Source: Spinellus fusiger (lineage: Eukaryota > Mucoromycota > Mucoromycetes > Mucorales > Phycomycetaceae). From it: 64,000 bases of DNA. The stretch is from contig JALLLS010000045.1 in NCBI GenBank assembly GCA_025094145.1, positions 186,001 through 250,000 of the forward strand, written 5' to 3'. Under the pieces are notes generated by a model. The model searched no databases. It was given only the letters and a program-made list of their open reading frames with translations, and was not told the DNA's origin. This document shows, in pieces, positions 1 through 13,158 of this stretch; the first letter of the stretch is position 1, and the number at the start of each line of letters is the position of its first letter. Both the position numbers and the translations under genes were made by a program.

Positions 1-2748
1 TGATCTAATCTTCTAATACGTTTTAGTATAAAGTTAAGAAATGGAGCTGATAATATACTTACAGCACTGATCCTTAGTACTTAAAAACGCCTTTTTTGGT
101 GGAATTATAAAAAGAAATTAAATATGGCTTATTCAGTTTATTCTAATGTAAAGATTAATTAAGATTTATGATGGAGAGAGAGAGAGATCACTCTTTGATG
201 GAGTCTCTGACTATTGCTATAGCAAGGCAATGTAGTTGGTACAAGATAAGCTCACTAGTTTTATCGATTGAAATAATAATAGAATATTCTAATAGTATTT
301 AGTTAAACAATCTTTCAATACAAAGCATAATTAACCTTTCTTTGGTAGAGTGAGGTGGGACCATGTTGCTCAATGAAGCTTAATCTCACTATTTTTCTGC
401 TATTCTCAATGCAATGATAACCAAATTAATAATCATTTATGACCAATCATTCTATCTATTATAAACAATATATTCTAGACAAGTCGTGATTCGCTCCTTG
501 TAGCTTTAATAACAATTTAAAAAAAAAACGCGTGTTGAATTTGTCAAGAAATATTTAAAAGTCAAGAAATATCTTAGTGTGTAGACTAGGAATAAGATAT
601 CACATCTATTTTCGGAAGGATAGCAAGAGTCTTCATCAGTATTAATGGAAGAAATAATAATAACAAAAGGAGGGAAAAAGGAGAAAGAAAAATTAGTAGC
701 AGCAAGCTATTATTCATTCGTAAGCGGAATAGAAGATAGTATGCCGATACTAAGCAGTTTTCTTATTATATCTACCTCTGTTAATTATTACAGACAATGT
801 ATCTACAAAGATACCATAAAATAAGATAGCTAGAGATTGAATCGTGATCTGGTTGAATTTCATTTATAAATTATTGGCTTAATGAATATTACATCGATCC
901 AACTTTTTCTCATTGACCTGCTGTGAATAAACAAATTATAACTGTCTAGAAGTATGTAAAAGAGTACATTTTTCTACTTTTAGAATCCAAGCTTATAGCC
1001 TTGGAACGGAAGTATACCAAATGATAAAAACTCATTATTATTCGTGCATCGGTAATTGTACAACTATTTTGGTTTTCTACTTGAAGCATTTGTGGTAGAA
1101 ATAGGCCAGAATGGATAGACGCTTCTTTAAATAGTATTATTCTGGTTGAATTTGCACGCGCAGTTATTTCTAGATCTGATAGTGTTCTACGAAGGATGTA
1201 TCACTAAAAAGACAATTCCCCCAAGCAAAACATGAGTACCAAGTCAGTATGTACCTGAAATTCATATGTACATGTTAGAGAATATACAGACTGACATCAT
1301 ATCAGCATAGCATGATAGGATGCCTCCAACAGTAAAACAATAAAAGAGTGTAAAGTATAGCTGAAGAGTTTCAATATAAATATATATATTACTTATTTAT
1401 TATTATCTTGTAATTCTTCTAGCTAAAATCTTTTATACTCCATCTATTTAGACTTATGAAATAAACGTAAAGAATAGGTGTATGAATATATGTATGTGTG
1501 TGTGCGCGCGCAAATATAGGTGTGTACGGATGTGTATATATATGTATAAATGTAGATATGTCTGTATTCACAAATATAGGTGGATGTGGGTAGATGTATG
1601 TGTTTGTATAAATATAGGAAAGAAGCCGTAAAAAGAGGAGCCTTTATGAAAAAAATGGAGTAAAAAGCGAAAATAAAAGGTCAATGAATTGAAACCCAAG
1701 TAAGCTATACTTTGATATCCTTACTGTTAATGTTTGCAGATAGTTGTAATGGGTATTGTCTCTGGAAGAGAAATAAAGATAAACATAAGCACATGCTATT
1801 TATTTATTTATTATTTATTATTTATTATTTATTTATTTATTTATTATTTATTATTTATTTATTTATTTATTTATTATTTATTATTTATTATTTATTATTT
1901 ATTTATTAAAATAAAAATGTACAAAAAAACTGAGGTATTAACAGTGGAATAGCTTTGACTATATGTAAACTAAAGACTTGAATTCCTGCTCTTGTCTTTT
2001 TTAGTCTTCTTATCTGATAGGCCTTTTAATAAACAAGATTCATTTTATCATTGGTTTTCATTAGAACAATACATATTAGTGTATGGTGTTTTTGAGCTTA
2101 AATCCACTTGTTGAAGAGACTCAATAGATCAAATAACTTTACATGGCCTCCTTTGATCTCTTATTGGTCTGTTTTCATAGCAAACAATTGTACTATGCCT
2201 GTCAGGTTCAATAGTTAATACAGAGTAAACAAACTAATTACATATGGAACAGGAGGTAGACTACAGTTTATTTTTATTTTATTTTATTGAGTACAAGCAA
2301 GTGTCATCTGTGAATTTGATACTACTCCTTGTTGAGTTTCCCTCCCCTCTTTTTCTCCCTAATTTCTTTCGGCCGATTTCTATGCTGTGATATTTTAAAT
2401 CTTATCAATATAGGCTCATAAACCTCAAGGCCTATTCTCTGATAAGAACCAGAAAAAAGACAGGGCTGTATTACCTCAATATATCATAAATTAGTATAGA
2501 ACGCATCAATATAAAAGAAGAATTTAACTTTTAAAATTGCCACTCAGACAAGAGACGTTGGCTCTGAATAGTACCCAATGGTGCACTAGATCAGACTATT
2601 GCCCAATCTAGTACACTCAAATAACTACACGGCTATATATAAATATATACGTATTTCATATCGACATCTCTTTTTCCATCCAGACTTACCTCTTCTCTTT
2701 CTTTCTCACTTTTTTATTCATTTATTGAAAGAAAGAAAAAACAAGGAG
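1..2748. other. AT-rich intergenic region, no gene supported
   Basis: No open frame here has a recognisable motif or plausible exon structure on either strand. The sequence is AT-rich with short homopolymers, a TG/CG dinucleotide patch near 1495-1510 and one long TTTA microsatellite. The last few hundred bases before 2749 must contain the promoter and 5' leader of the desaturase gene, including a CT-rich stretch at about 2668-2715, but I cannot name a specific element. Confidence 0.6.
1797..1910. repeat. (TTTA)n microsatellite
   Basis: About 110 bp of alternating TTTA and TTA units. Short frames open across it only because the repeat lacks stop codons in some phases, giving Phe/Ile/Tyr/Leu runs that are not protein evidence. 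Confidence 0.95.
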
Positions 2749-4462
2749 ATGTCTGTCAAAGAAATACCGGTCTTTACCTGTACAAAGACAGAGTCTCCAA
2801 AGCAACCTCTGCCAAAAACCCAAGTACCACCTTTATTTGATAGCCCAACAACATGGACAAATTGGTACAAAAGAGTACGATGGGTCTATGCCATTATTCT
2901 TTTTGTCTTTCCTCTTGCTTCAATCTATGGCATGTTCACCACTGAGCTTGTAAAAAACACAGTAATTCTATCTGTCGCCTTGTATCTGTTCACTGGCATG
3001 GGCATCACAGCAGGTACAGTAGCAATAACAAGGGAAGGGATGTGGGGTTGAGTGGAAATAAGTAGCATTTCTATTAAAGTTATAAAGGGAAAAAAGAAAG
3101 GAAAAAAAAAGGAATCAAAGCTCCTTTTTCAATTTATTAATAAAATATATTATACAATAGGTTATCACCGTCTATGGGCACACAAATCATACCAAGCAAC
3201 ACCAGTATTAAAGTTTCTGTTAGCATTGTGTGGTGGTGCAGCAGTACAAGGGTCAATTTACTGGTGGGCTCGAGATCATCGCTCTCATCACAGGTAAACC
3301 ACTTTCTTATTCTCTATGACTTTCCCCACCACCACCACCACCACTTCACAGGCAAACATGAATGTTATATGAGTTGACATGTGAAGACGTGTGGCTTGCA
3401 TACTGTTTGGATAAGCGACTAATAAATACTATTTCTATCACTATTTTATCATCAACTTTAGATGGACCGACACCGACAGAGATCCTTATAATGCTCGACG
3501 TGGTTTCTTGTATTCTCATATTGGGTGGCTCTATTTCAATCGTGGTATTGGAAAGACAGGATACGCAGATATTACAGACTTTAAGGCGGATAAATACATT
3601 ATGTTGCAGAACAAGTTCTATCCATTGATTGTCGCTGTCACATCACTACTAATCCCTGCATGCATCGCTCACTATGGGTGGAATGACTTGAGGGTAAGAG
3701 ACTTTTCTTGGGTGCTGTGGAGGGTCTTTCTTCTTTCCAGAGCTCACCCCATTCATGCTTCTCTGTACATTTCTTTAGGGAGGATTCTACTATGCCTTTT
3801 TACTTCGAGTGACACTTGTTCATCATGCTACTTTCTTTGTCAACAGTCTAGCCCACTTTCTTGGTGATCATACCTACGACGATCACCACTCTCCTCGTGA
3901 TCACTGGATGACTGCGCTTGTTACATTTGGAGAAGGATACCACAACTTCCACCACCAATTCCCTCAAGATTATCGTAATGCTATAATGTATTACCAGTAC
4001 GACCCTACTAAATGGCTCATTCGAGCATTTGAATTCCTTGGACTTGCCTATGATCTCAAAACCTTCCCTACCAATGAAATTATAAAGGGCCATGTTCAGA
4101 TGCAAGAGAAGAAGCTTGCACAAGTCAAAAGTGGAATCAAATACGGCACACCTATTCAGGATTTGCCTGTCTATACCTGGGAAGAATATCAGAAACTTAC
4201 GCTTGTCGAGGGAAAAATGTGGGTCTTGATAGAGGGTATTCTTTATGACCTTGAAGGATTTGATCATCCGGGAGGTGCAAAGTACATTACAGCTAGTTAT
4301 GGCAAAGATGTCACTACATCCTTCAATGGTGGTATCTATAACCACTCTAATGGCGCAAGAAATCTGTTGGCCATGATGAGAGTCGGTGTTCTATTGAATG
4401 GCATGGAGATAATGACTGACAATGATGATAATGCTCATGATACCTTTAAGAAAACTATTTAA
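2749..4462 (+). CDS. OLE1: Acyl-CoA (stearoyl-CoA) Delta-9 desaturase with C-terminal cytochrome b5 domain
   Basis: ER membrane enzyme that puts the first double bond into saturated acyl-CoA, using electrons from its own cytochrome b5 domain. Four exons restore one frame: 2749-3013, 3161-3293, 3462-3693 and 3779-4462 (437 aa). All three histidine boxes are visible: HRLWAH (residues 91-96), HRSHH (128-132) and HNFHH (265-269), with hydrophobic segments before and between them. The b5 haem motif HPGG is at about 373-376. The b5 fusion is typical of fungal Ole1 and absent from animal SCDs. The start is the first in-frame ATG giving the usual polar N-terminus (MSVKEIPVF); the frame is open further upstream but looks non-coding. 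Exon 2 is only 133 bp but carries two of the boxes. The gene stands alone in a repeat-rich region. Confidence 0.97.
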
Positions 4463-4990
4463 CTCTCATTTTCATTAATTATGGCATTGTTATCTCACAT
4501 TTTTAATTCTGTTCTTTTGTTACAAATTCCTCTCCTCTCCACAATCTCATTTCAATTTCAGACATGTGCATTCAAGTAAATAAAGCCATCCTTTCACCTG
4601 CAATCATTTATCTTTGTTACCTTTTAAATTATTTGTACCATGCATCCAGCGCTGCCCACCCAATGATAATAATAATATATTAGGATGCTAAAAGAAGAAG
4701 AAAAAGGGGGCTTGGTTCTCTTTCACCAAGTGCATTGTACCATGAAGAATCCAAAGACCACTGTTCCCTCCCTAGTGTCTGTCTTTATTCAGTGAATGTT
4801 TTGAGCAAAAATATATCTATTGTGGGTCATTCTGAAAGGCAGAAATCATTAGAGTCGATAGATAAACATATTTGGATATTTTCCCTTTGCTGTCTATGGA
4901 AAGAGTGAATTAGAGGAGAGAACAGAGAATGAAACTGATGCTACTATTTTACGCTATCAAATGATAAAATATACATAAGAATATAAGCAA

Positions 4991-5607
4991 AGACTCTTTA
5001 CCCATTGTACCAGGCGAATGATTCTATACTGAACTCTATTCCACTTTAGTATAGCTTTGAATGACATAGTTACACCCACTCATATCCTATTCATAGACAC
5101 TACACTTGCGCTATTTGTGCACTACTGCCAATCAATATTATAGAACAGATCCATAAGAAAACATATAAATAAATAAAAAGTTCTCTACAGACTCAAGAAT
5201 TTGTCTGTGAACAATCTGAGGCTTTTTATTAAAATAAAATAAAATAAACACCTATGCATTAGTGTCAAGTGTATTTTATTCATTGAGCACGCTACAGTAA
5301 TGATGCAAGTCAACAGGTCTTTGAAAGTTAATAGCAAAAACAACTCTATTTTTATCCAATTATCGTCTTTTTACTCCATCTCAAATCTCCTTTCGAGTGC
5401 ACTTTTTGATATTTTAAATCTTGCACAATATTACAATCCACTTGTGGATCTGTTCTATAATATTGATTGGCAGTAGTGCACAAATAGCGCAAGTGTAGTG
5501 TCTATGAATAGGATATGAGTGGGTGTAACTATGTCATTCAAGGCTATACTAAAGTGGAATGGAGTTCAGTATAGAATCATTCGCCTGGTACAATGGGTAA
5601 AGAGTCT
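4991..5607. mobile_element. 617-bp foldback element with 163-bp terminal inverted repeats
   Basis: The left arm 4991-5153 and right arm 5445-5607 are reverse complements over all 163 bp with two mismatches, both C/T. The arms enclose a 291-bp AT-rich loop without coding capacity. The ends read AGACTCTTTACCC inward. No clear target-site duplication flanks them. This is the structure of a foldback or MITE-type non-autonomous transposon. A transcript crossing it would fold into a long near-perfect hairpin. No second copy was seen in the window. Confidence 0.85.
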
Positions 5608-6308
5608 ATTTAAACTACCAAAAGACTCTCTAGACTTTATCATAAGTATAAGTGTGACCCACTGTTACTGATGGCAGTAGTCTTATTTTTTATTTAATTT
5701 TAATTTTAATTCAACCCATTTACTTAAAGACAAGATACTAACGAATGAATTAAATCAATCCATCCATCAGTCAATCAATAAAGTGTAGGTAGAGAAACAA
5801 ACAATAATGAAAATCAAACAGTCCATTCTTTTTTCTTATATAAATCTAAATTTAAAGAGAGATAAACCACTCTTGATTCATGTACATCCACAGACTACGA
5901 GAATAAAACGAAAGAACAAGTACCAATCAATAGGCCCACCTTTTCTAATGGAGTGATTTTACTTGCTGGAAGAAAAAAAAAGTCCAATGTTTTATATCTA
6001 TAGATTCAAAACTAGACGTGTCTTTCTATTCGTACAATAGTCTCTGCACATATTTAGTCTGTAAGAAAACAAAAGAAACATATCCTACCAAAGTATGACC
6101 TCATTGTCTTGGTCACTGACTCATTAGCACAAGTCAATTCACTTAGACTCTATGCATCGATGTCATTGCAGAAGCTAGATTACTGTAATAGATATATAAA
6201 TATAAACATATAAACTTCAGGAAATAAAATCGGTATTACACGTTTATTATTTGACCTGTTTGAAAAGAAAGAAAGAAAGAAAGAAAGGGTAGTGCAGTAA
6301 TACCAAGC

Positions 6309-7425
6309 TACTAAACATTATAATGTCTTTTTTTTAATAATAAAATCCACCAAGACACACTTTATTATTCTTTAGGTAGTTTAGATGTAACATAGGTTTC
6401 TGTGAGGTTACTAACTAACGCTCCAGTGATCACTGGGGAGGAGAAGGATGGTGATGAACTAGAAGGCCTGGGACCTTTTCTTGGTTCTAGTAATATCATT
6501 ATGTTTTCTTTTGTTAGATCTACAAAAGCGTTCTGGGTGGGTGCCATTCTCCCTTTGAGACAATGAGATATATCCAAAGTATAATGTAGCAGCGAGATCA
6601 CAATCCCCAAAGCTTCAGTGTCTTGTCTTTCCTACAATCTTGGTCTGAACACCCATTTGAAGAGAGAGAGATGAGTCTTTTATATATAAATATATATATA
6701 ATTAAGAAGAAATGACATCTAACTTGGAGTGTTTCTGTTCATTGATAGGGCCTAGAGTTCTTAGCATGTTTTAATGTTTCCAGAGGTGAGAGCTTCATCT
6801 GTGTGCCTGACTAGTCACCCAAGATCAACACTAGATCTTCTCTAAACTTGGGAGTTATCTTTATTTTAGAGTGAATGAATCAAGATATATCTGGAGAATG
6901 TATACATAGGGAGACTGTGGCATTGATAGTGTACAGCAGATCTTAAAGAAATAGGTGAGTATTCAGACTTCTCATTTGTATCATGTAAAGATGTCCTGAT
7001 TGTCGTTGCCATAGTAGAGTTGATATTTGTATAATTTACTACAGATTCTTATAAAACCCAAATATATATAAGAGCCCTAGGCTGATTCTACAAGCATGTT
7101 TTTATTCCTTCATATCTTGTTAAATAGATGGCATTTGTAGTTTAGAGAAAATAGATAGAGATGCATTGAAAAAAGAGAAAAATAAATAGCCTTTAATACC
7201 ATTGAATAGTTTCAGCTACTATTTATCATCCATGGAGGTGATAATGTCTTTAATGACTTTTCAAGTTCAAAGGTATTTTGGTTAGTGAACGTACGATTAA
7301 TTCTGACCTTTTTTTTTCTCTTTCAATCCTTATTATTATTGTTATTCTTTTTTTATACTTCTATGCTTAGTATTAAAAGAACTCGGAGGAAATCACCTCT
7401 AAAAGGCACACATTTTAACACAGGC
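6309..7425. repeat. 1.12-kb dispersed repeat, copy 1
   Basis: Almost identical to 22498-23619, in the same orientation. Visible differences are a few substitutions (for example G/A at the CCAGTGATC site and T/G in TAGTTTCAG) and homopolymer or AAT-repeat length changes near the left end. Homology starts at TACTAAACATT and stops sharply after AACACAGGC. The flanks differ completely. No long terminal repeats, TG...CA ends or inverted ends were found, so the class is unknown. It contains one conserved minus-strand reading frame. Confidence 0.92.
6365..6631 (-). pseudogene. Conserved 88-codon terminal exon inside repeat, function unknown
   Basis: On the minus strand an open frame follows a good acceptor (TTGTAG at 6632) and runs 88 codons to a stop at 6365. 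The peptide contains QDTEALGIVISLLHYTLDIS and later MAPTQNAFVDLTKEN, then a Ser/Pro-rich tail. The second repeat copy keeps the frame with only two amino-acid changes. There is no upstream ATG in a convincing exon, so it looks like the last exon of a mobile-element or captured gene. I do not recognise the family. Confidence 0.4.
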
Positions 7426-7638
7426 CATTATACTCTTATACTATCTTTAAAAGATCCATCTAGTCCATTCAAATACACTGCAGCTTATCATAGATGCTTC
7501 ATCCCAGACCATTGGCTTTGTGACTGTTTGTTATTTTTATTTATTACAATTTGCTAACTGATGACTTCTTGTGTATTAATCATTAGCCAATGAAAAGGGC
7601 GTATTCACTCTTCTTAAAAAGTGATTTCAGTCATTATA

Positions 7639-7670
7639 TTCCAAGCTATTCCAAGCTATTCCAAGCTATA
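7639..7670. repeat. Three tandem 10-bp units (CCAAGCTATT)
   Basis: Three head-to-tail copies of a CCAAGCTATT unit in otherwise unannotated AT-rich DNA. No function is suggested. Confidence 0.9.
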
Positions 7671-9381
7671 TAATTATGTCTTTCTTTGTTCTCTGGTAGG
7701 TTTAGAAGCTATAGTACAAGGCTGCTGTCAAATACCCCTTTTTATATTTATATTTAGATCTCATAATGAAAATGGCAGACAAACGCCTTTTATTATTATT
7801 AATGGGCACTTAATAGTCGGTAAATAGATATGTCTATTGAGTCCATGCTAGAGTAATCTACAACCAAACCATAATATTACCTCCTTAGAGAACTATAGAC
7901 TATGGTATTGATATTTATAGTGCCAGGCGAGAAGAACATATAGGTAGATAGAATAGTGATAGTGACAATGATAATTACATTAGATTGAAAAGTGGTTTAG
8001 TATAAGATTAGAATACTATCACTAGTAAATGTACATTTTTTGTTTATCATGACTCCTAATATTCAATCAATGGTATTCAATGAGGCAGCTATAATAATAT
8101 TATTCAAAGTAGTTTATTTTATTTTTCTTTCAATTCACTAGACTATCAATAACATGGTGCTATAAGGAATCAGTAGGATAAATGATATGAATAATTTGGA
8201 TGAATTTAAATAACGGATATGTTCTAAAATTGAAATGGAAGGGGAAGGGGTACTCTTTACTGTTTTTACTTATATGTCTATTTCTCTGTTTGTCGTTATG
8301 TTCAAAGAAACATAACTAGATAGTAAATAAGCAAAAGAATAGATAAAAAATGACAGTACTTGCACTGTGTATAAATCTATCATTTTAGATTCTGCCTTTA
8401 GACTTAATTCAATGTTTATTTGTTTATTTGTTTATTTGTTTATAAATAAAAATAAAGAATTGCTATTGTCTTATTTATGCATATACACTATTCCATTTGG
8501 ATTTTTTAATCATGAAAAAAATCTATTATTTTATCCGATATTGAAATAATAGGAAAATGTTAGAATAATAACGAATAAAATCGATTTTAGTCAGGTCTAA
8601 AAGAAGAAAGGAGGATTCTATCTAATATACAATAGAATAAAATATATGGAGTGAGTCATGATAGCCTGTATTTATGCCTTGACGATTTTGTTACTTTACT
8701 GTTTTCTGTTTTCTGTTTCGATTTTCTATTTCTATTTTTATTTTTATTTCTATCTATTTCTATTGCCACTGATAATGATACCTATATCTGTTTTCACAGC
8801 CAATGAGTTTCCTTCTTTTTATATATATCTACTATCTATTTTTGACAAAAAAATTCAACACAACCCCATTTTTATACACTCACCTTACAAAGGAAACAGT
8901 GAATTGTTTCTTTCAAAATTTCCCTATTTTTGACAATACAGAAATTACTTGTTGTATACATCACTAGAATGAACATTACATTTACATTTTTGTTTGTTTG
9001 TTATTTACTATCATCTTTTTTTTAAATATAAAAAAGCATATAAAAACATCAACAATGAAATTATGAACACTTGTTAAAAGAGAGAGAGAGAGAAAAAAAA
9101 AATAAAGGAAAATAGAAAGGAAAATGGAAAGATAATCTATATTACTTCTCTTACAGCTATTTTACAGAATCAATAGAAAAAAAAACAAGGAAAAGGGGGA
9201 GAAAATAGAGAGAGATTTACAAGGTAGTAAACTAAAAAACTAAAAGGAAAAGGAAAATTCAACATTCAAAGCAAAATAAAATAGTAAACAAAGAGATCAC
9301 TCCCTTGTTGTAAAAAAAACCATCTAACAGTACCAGACCGATGGACCACTGCTTAGCATTGAAGATTGAAGACCTAAAAGA

Positions 9382-10936
9382 TCAAAAAGATAGAGTTAAT
9401 AGTGTACTTTTGAGATGTGTCCCATTAAAAAGAAAAAAGAAGAGTTTCATACCATGTGAGTCTTCAGTTAACATATCGTCCATCATAAAAGTAGAAAGAT
9501 TGAACATGTTATTACATGAATCATTGACCATAGATTGAGGAATGTGAGCCATTTGTGTTGTAGACGACATGTTAGACTCAGTTGTTGTAGATGATGAAGA
9601 GGAAGAGGAAGGTGCCAAATTAAATGCCATATTTAAAGGCTGTATGAACGGTGAGTTTGAGAGAGTAAATGTGTTTGCATTCTCGTTGGTATTAGCTGTC
9701 ATCATTTTACTGCTGTTTTTATAGCCGTCTTCTAGTGTGGGAGACAGGATACCATTGTGTTGCTTGTGAATATCAGCAAGTTGAGCAGCGTGTTGCTGAG
9801 CTATTATACTATTCTCGTCTTGCTGGATTAGAAACATACCAGATGTTCCTCCGACTGATTCTTCAGTAGATGAAGAACGTTGCAATAATGACCAGTCAAC
9901 CATAGCGTTGGTAGATTCTACACAAAACTGATCAGGGTTCATGTATTCATCTTTGAGCATGGTATTTCCTGAATAAACACATGAACTGGAAGGAGAGAGT
10001 GCAGAAGAAGGATGAAGAGAGTGAATTGTATAGTGAGGATGTATCGAAACATTCATCTCAGATAGGGGCGGATTATTGTAAGAATGAGTTATCAATTCAT
10101 TTACTGGCTGCTTCTTTTGTTTATCAATGCTTTGCTGAGATTTCTTTAACTTTTGTCGGGTGCCCGAAGATGAGTGAACAGACCTGACTCTTCCTTGTTC
10201 CTTGTTGCTTGCTTCAGGAAGTGGTGTAACTGCTACTGCAGACTGACATGCATTAGACGTGGTAGTAGAGACTGCAGCAGCAGCAGCAGCTCTTTTATTT
10301 CGAGCAATTTTTTGTTCACCACGCAGGCGTAGTTGGGCCAGGATGGATCGAGACTCCTGCACTTCTTGCTCTGTTTTTAACATTTGACTGGTGAGTTCAC
10401 CTGCCATAAGACTGCTTTGGGGAGACAAACCAATCTGGTTTGACTTGTCAAGCGATAGAACTTCTTTGAAGCGACGTCCCATTCCACAATCGCTATCATT
10501 CTTGGAAAATACAGAGTGTATAATAGCTCTTTGTGACTCAAGATCTGTTTCTATGCGACGTATTCTAGCTTCAAGATGTGAAAGGTTATTGATGAATGGA
10601 TCGACATTGGTAGGCTGAGTATTTCTTGATCGCCGAGAGTTCGGATAGGCACATAGAACACCTGTTGACAAGCATCTTGTGCAGTTGGGATGAACTCCAT
10701 CACAGCGCACCTATATTTCTTATTAATATTCTGTATATTTTTCATATAAATACTGCTTTCTATCTGTTCTCTTTTTCTAAACAAACCTTTTTGTGATGAC
10801 AGCGAAAGCATGCAATGGGTGCTCTTGGTCTTTTCAGTGAAGGGTGCATTCTAGTAATAGTGTGTGATTCATTGGAGGGAGATTGTAACTGAGGGCTGTT
10901 GCCTATATCTTCGAATCCTTTTTGTTGGGTAGTCAT
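9382..10936 (-). CDS. Zn2Cys6 (Gal4-type) transcription factor
   Basis: Two exons: 10936-10787 and 10710-9382 (492 aa). The binuclear zinc cluster has the canonical C-x2-C-x6-C-x6-C-x2-C-x6-C spacing (Cys43, 46, 53, 60, 63, 70). The intron falls inside the cluster, after CFRCHHKK. A short predicted coiled coil follows (LSHLEARIRRIETDLESQR), which in this family usually drives dimerisation. The rest is low complexity with Ala, Gln and Ser runs; no fungal-specific TF domain (MHR) was recognised. The C-terminus holds an acidic FMMDDMLTED patch that could act in activation (inference). The start is the ATG just before the basic segment. Target genes cannot be inferred. Confidence 0.92.
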
Positions 10937-13158
10937 AATTGAAGAGAAGGAAAATGAGAAAAGAAAATAGTTTGTATTTATATTACCAAGATAAAATCCA
11001 TACCTGTATTTTATAGCTAAATGCAAAACTAGAATCTGGAAAAAGTTAAAGGTAGCTGTCGGGTCATGTGTAAGCCTGAACAGAAAAATACATCGTCATT
11101 TTTTTCTTTGAGAACTCATTGCTTATCTCTATTTAAAGAACGTCAATAGTATTCTTTCAATTCTTCATCACATCACCATCAACAGAACGCTTTATCTGTT
11201 CAATTGCATTAGTGTGATTCTTTATAGATCAGCTAATATTATTTTAATGTAAAGTATTCTTTGCCATTAGGGTAAGGCACTTTAGATAAGTTGATCAATC
11301 AACTTGATTGGCAAGCAAAACTACCCAAATAATCATCTTAAAAAGGTTTCAAAGAAAGTCATATTCTGAAGATTATGCAGGTTTTTGGAAGTGTTTAGTT
11401 TTAATTTGAATCAAGCAGTTCTGAACATGAACAAAAAATCTTTTTTATACTGAAGCTAAGGGCATATTTCTTAAAGGCCAATACTAGAATTTAAAGAATT
11501 TATTGGGTAATTGAAATTCCAAAAGATTGGGAAGGATTGAAAATTCATTACATCTTCACACACTAAACACTTTTTATTATTATTAGTTAATGGATGCTCA
11601 AAATACATTTTCATAATCAGTTATTCCTTACTAAAAAAAGTATCATGAGAGAATGTTATTCGAGATCATCTATTACGTTCTATAGTGAGGACAACTGCAA
11701 ACAGCATAATTTCAACTATTACATCCAGGGGTTAGTCATTTACTATCGCATGAAGACTGGCTCCCAGATTTGAGCCTATCTAAGCAAGTAAGAAGAAGAA
11801 AAAAATAGGTTTCCCTAGATCATGTTCTTATCACTGTCGTTATCATTATCACTATAATAAAACTTAATGCATAGGAAGCTGTTGCTCACATGTTGTTTAC
11901 CATGATAGTTAGTGTATCCATGTTCGTATAAGTAGGTATGAATGTGTCTTAATAATAATAAAGATATATAGATAATAGTTTGGATTTTTGTTTTGTTTTC
12001 TTTCGCTTCCTCAGTTCTTTTTTGCTTCTTTATCTATTCTCTTTTGCTTTTGTTCTTTTCTCTTAGTTTGTTTTTTAATGATATATACACAGAACATCTA
12101 AGTATCCATAAGTTGATAAGAATGGGTTTATGAATATAACATGTCTATTCTCTTTGTTATATAATAAAAATATTTGTGTGTAATTATACGACTTTTTACT
12201 CTGTTACATAGTGCATCAAATAAATGCATGATTCTATCTCTTTCCACTTTATTTTTAAAATATAAATATAAATCCAAAGCAAGACTACTTGATAGACTAT
12301 TGTCTTTTGCAGTAAGAATTTCATTTCCTTCCATCATGGCGGTGATCTCTTACTATTCGTTTATAACTATTTCAATCTTATCCATCAACAAAGGAAGAAA
12401 AAGGAGTCTAACAAAATTATAAAAAGTGCAAATTGAAATTTACATTAATGAGAAGGGTGCACTTATTTAACAGCCATCATGTGAGATATTAGCTAAAAGG
12501 AATGTGTATTGTAATTTATAATTTATCATTATTACACAAACAACTCAATGGCTATTAAAGATAGAGCAAACTTAAGATATACCTAAATTAAAATAAAAGG
12601 TAGCATTAATCTTCATGTCACCAAAACAGCCGTAGTAATGCAAGGTAAAATAGACTTCAGTGGAAGTATATGCATAATGTATTTTATGACAAACTCACAA
12701 GGGTATAGCAGCTAGATACCAATAATATCAGTACTAATAAGGCTAATTATAATAAGAGTAATGAAAGTTGGTAATAATGATAATAGCAATAACAACAGTA
12801 CCATAGTCATAGTCATAGTTATAATATCAGTCATAATATCAGTAATAATATCAGTCATAGTAATAGGAGCCTACAATGATATTAACATGGACTGATATTA
12901 ATATACAATGGTAAAAACATACAAAGGTGATAGCAAACAACACAATTAGTACATTAGTAGTGTTAATACACTACATTAGAAATAGGCAATATGGTTCATC
13001 CATAAGAAATCACATAATATATTGTTCTATCATCACATTCTGTTTTTCATGTTTTATTTACTATTTGGACTTTTTACTCTTCTGTTCAACTTCCAAATAT
13101 GTAGACTCGCAAGGTTAGATATTTTAAAGACATCCAAAATACTATCATAAGACAACGT
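10937..13158. other. Intergenic region, no gene supported
   Basis: About 2.2 kb upstream of the Zn2Cys6 gene and downstream of the Rab gene. It is AT-rich with AAT/ATC-type repeats near 12740-12870. Short frames at 12.1-12.4 and 12.9-13.1 kb have no motif and no splice support. Confidence 0.5.

Larger units (their letters stand above)
4463..9381. other. Gene-poor, repeat-containing intergenic region
   Basis: About 4.9 kb between the desaturase and the Zn2Cys6 gene (which reads toward it from the right). It holds the foldback element at 4991-5607 and the 1.1-kb repeat at 6309-7425. The rest (5.6-6.3 and 7.4-9.4 kb) is AT-rich with small simple repeats and no supported gene. Hydrophobic frames at 7.3-7.6 and 8.66-8.93 kb are T-rich low-complexity sequence. 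Confidence 0.55.

Noticed and set aside
3329..3346. CACCAC run encoding poly-His near the desaturase
   Set aside because: It lies in the intron between exons 2 and 3 and is out of the gene's frame.
6309..7425. The 1.12-kb repeat as a pair of solo LTRs
   Set aside because: No TG...CA termini, no short inverted ends and no matching target duplications at either copy.
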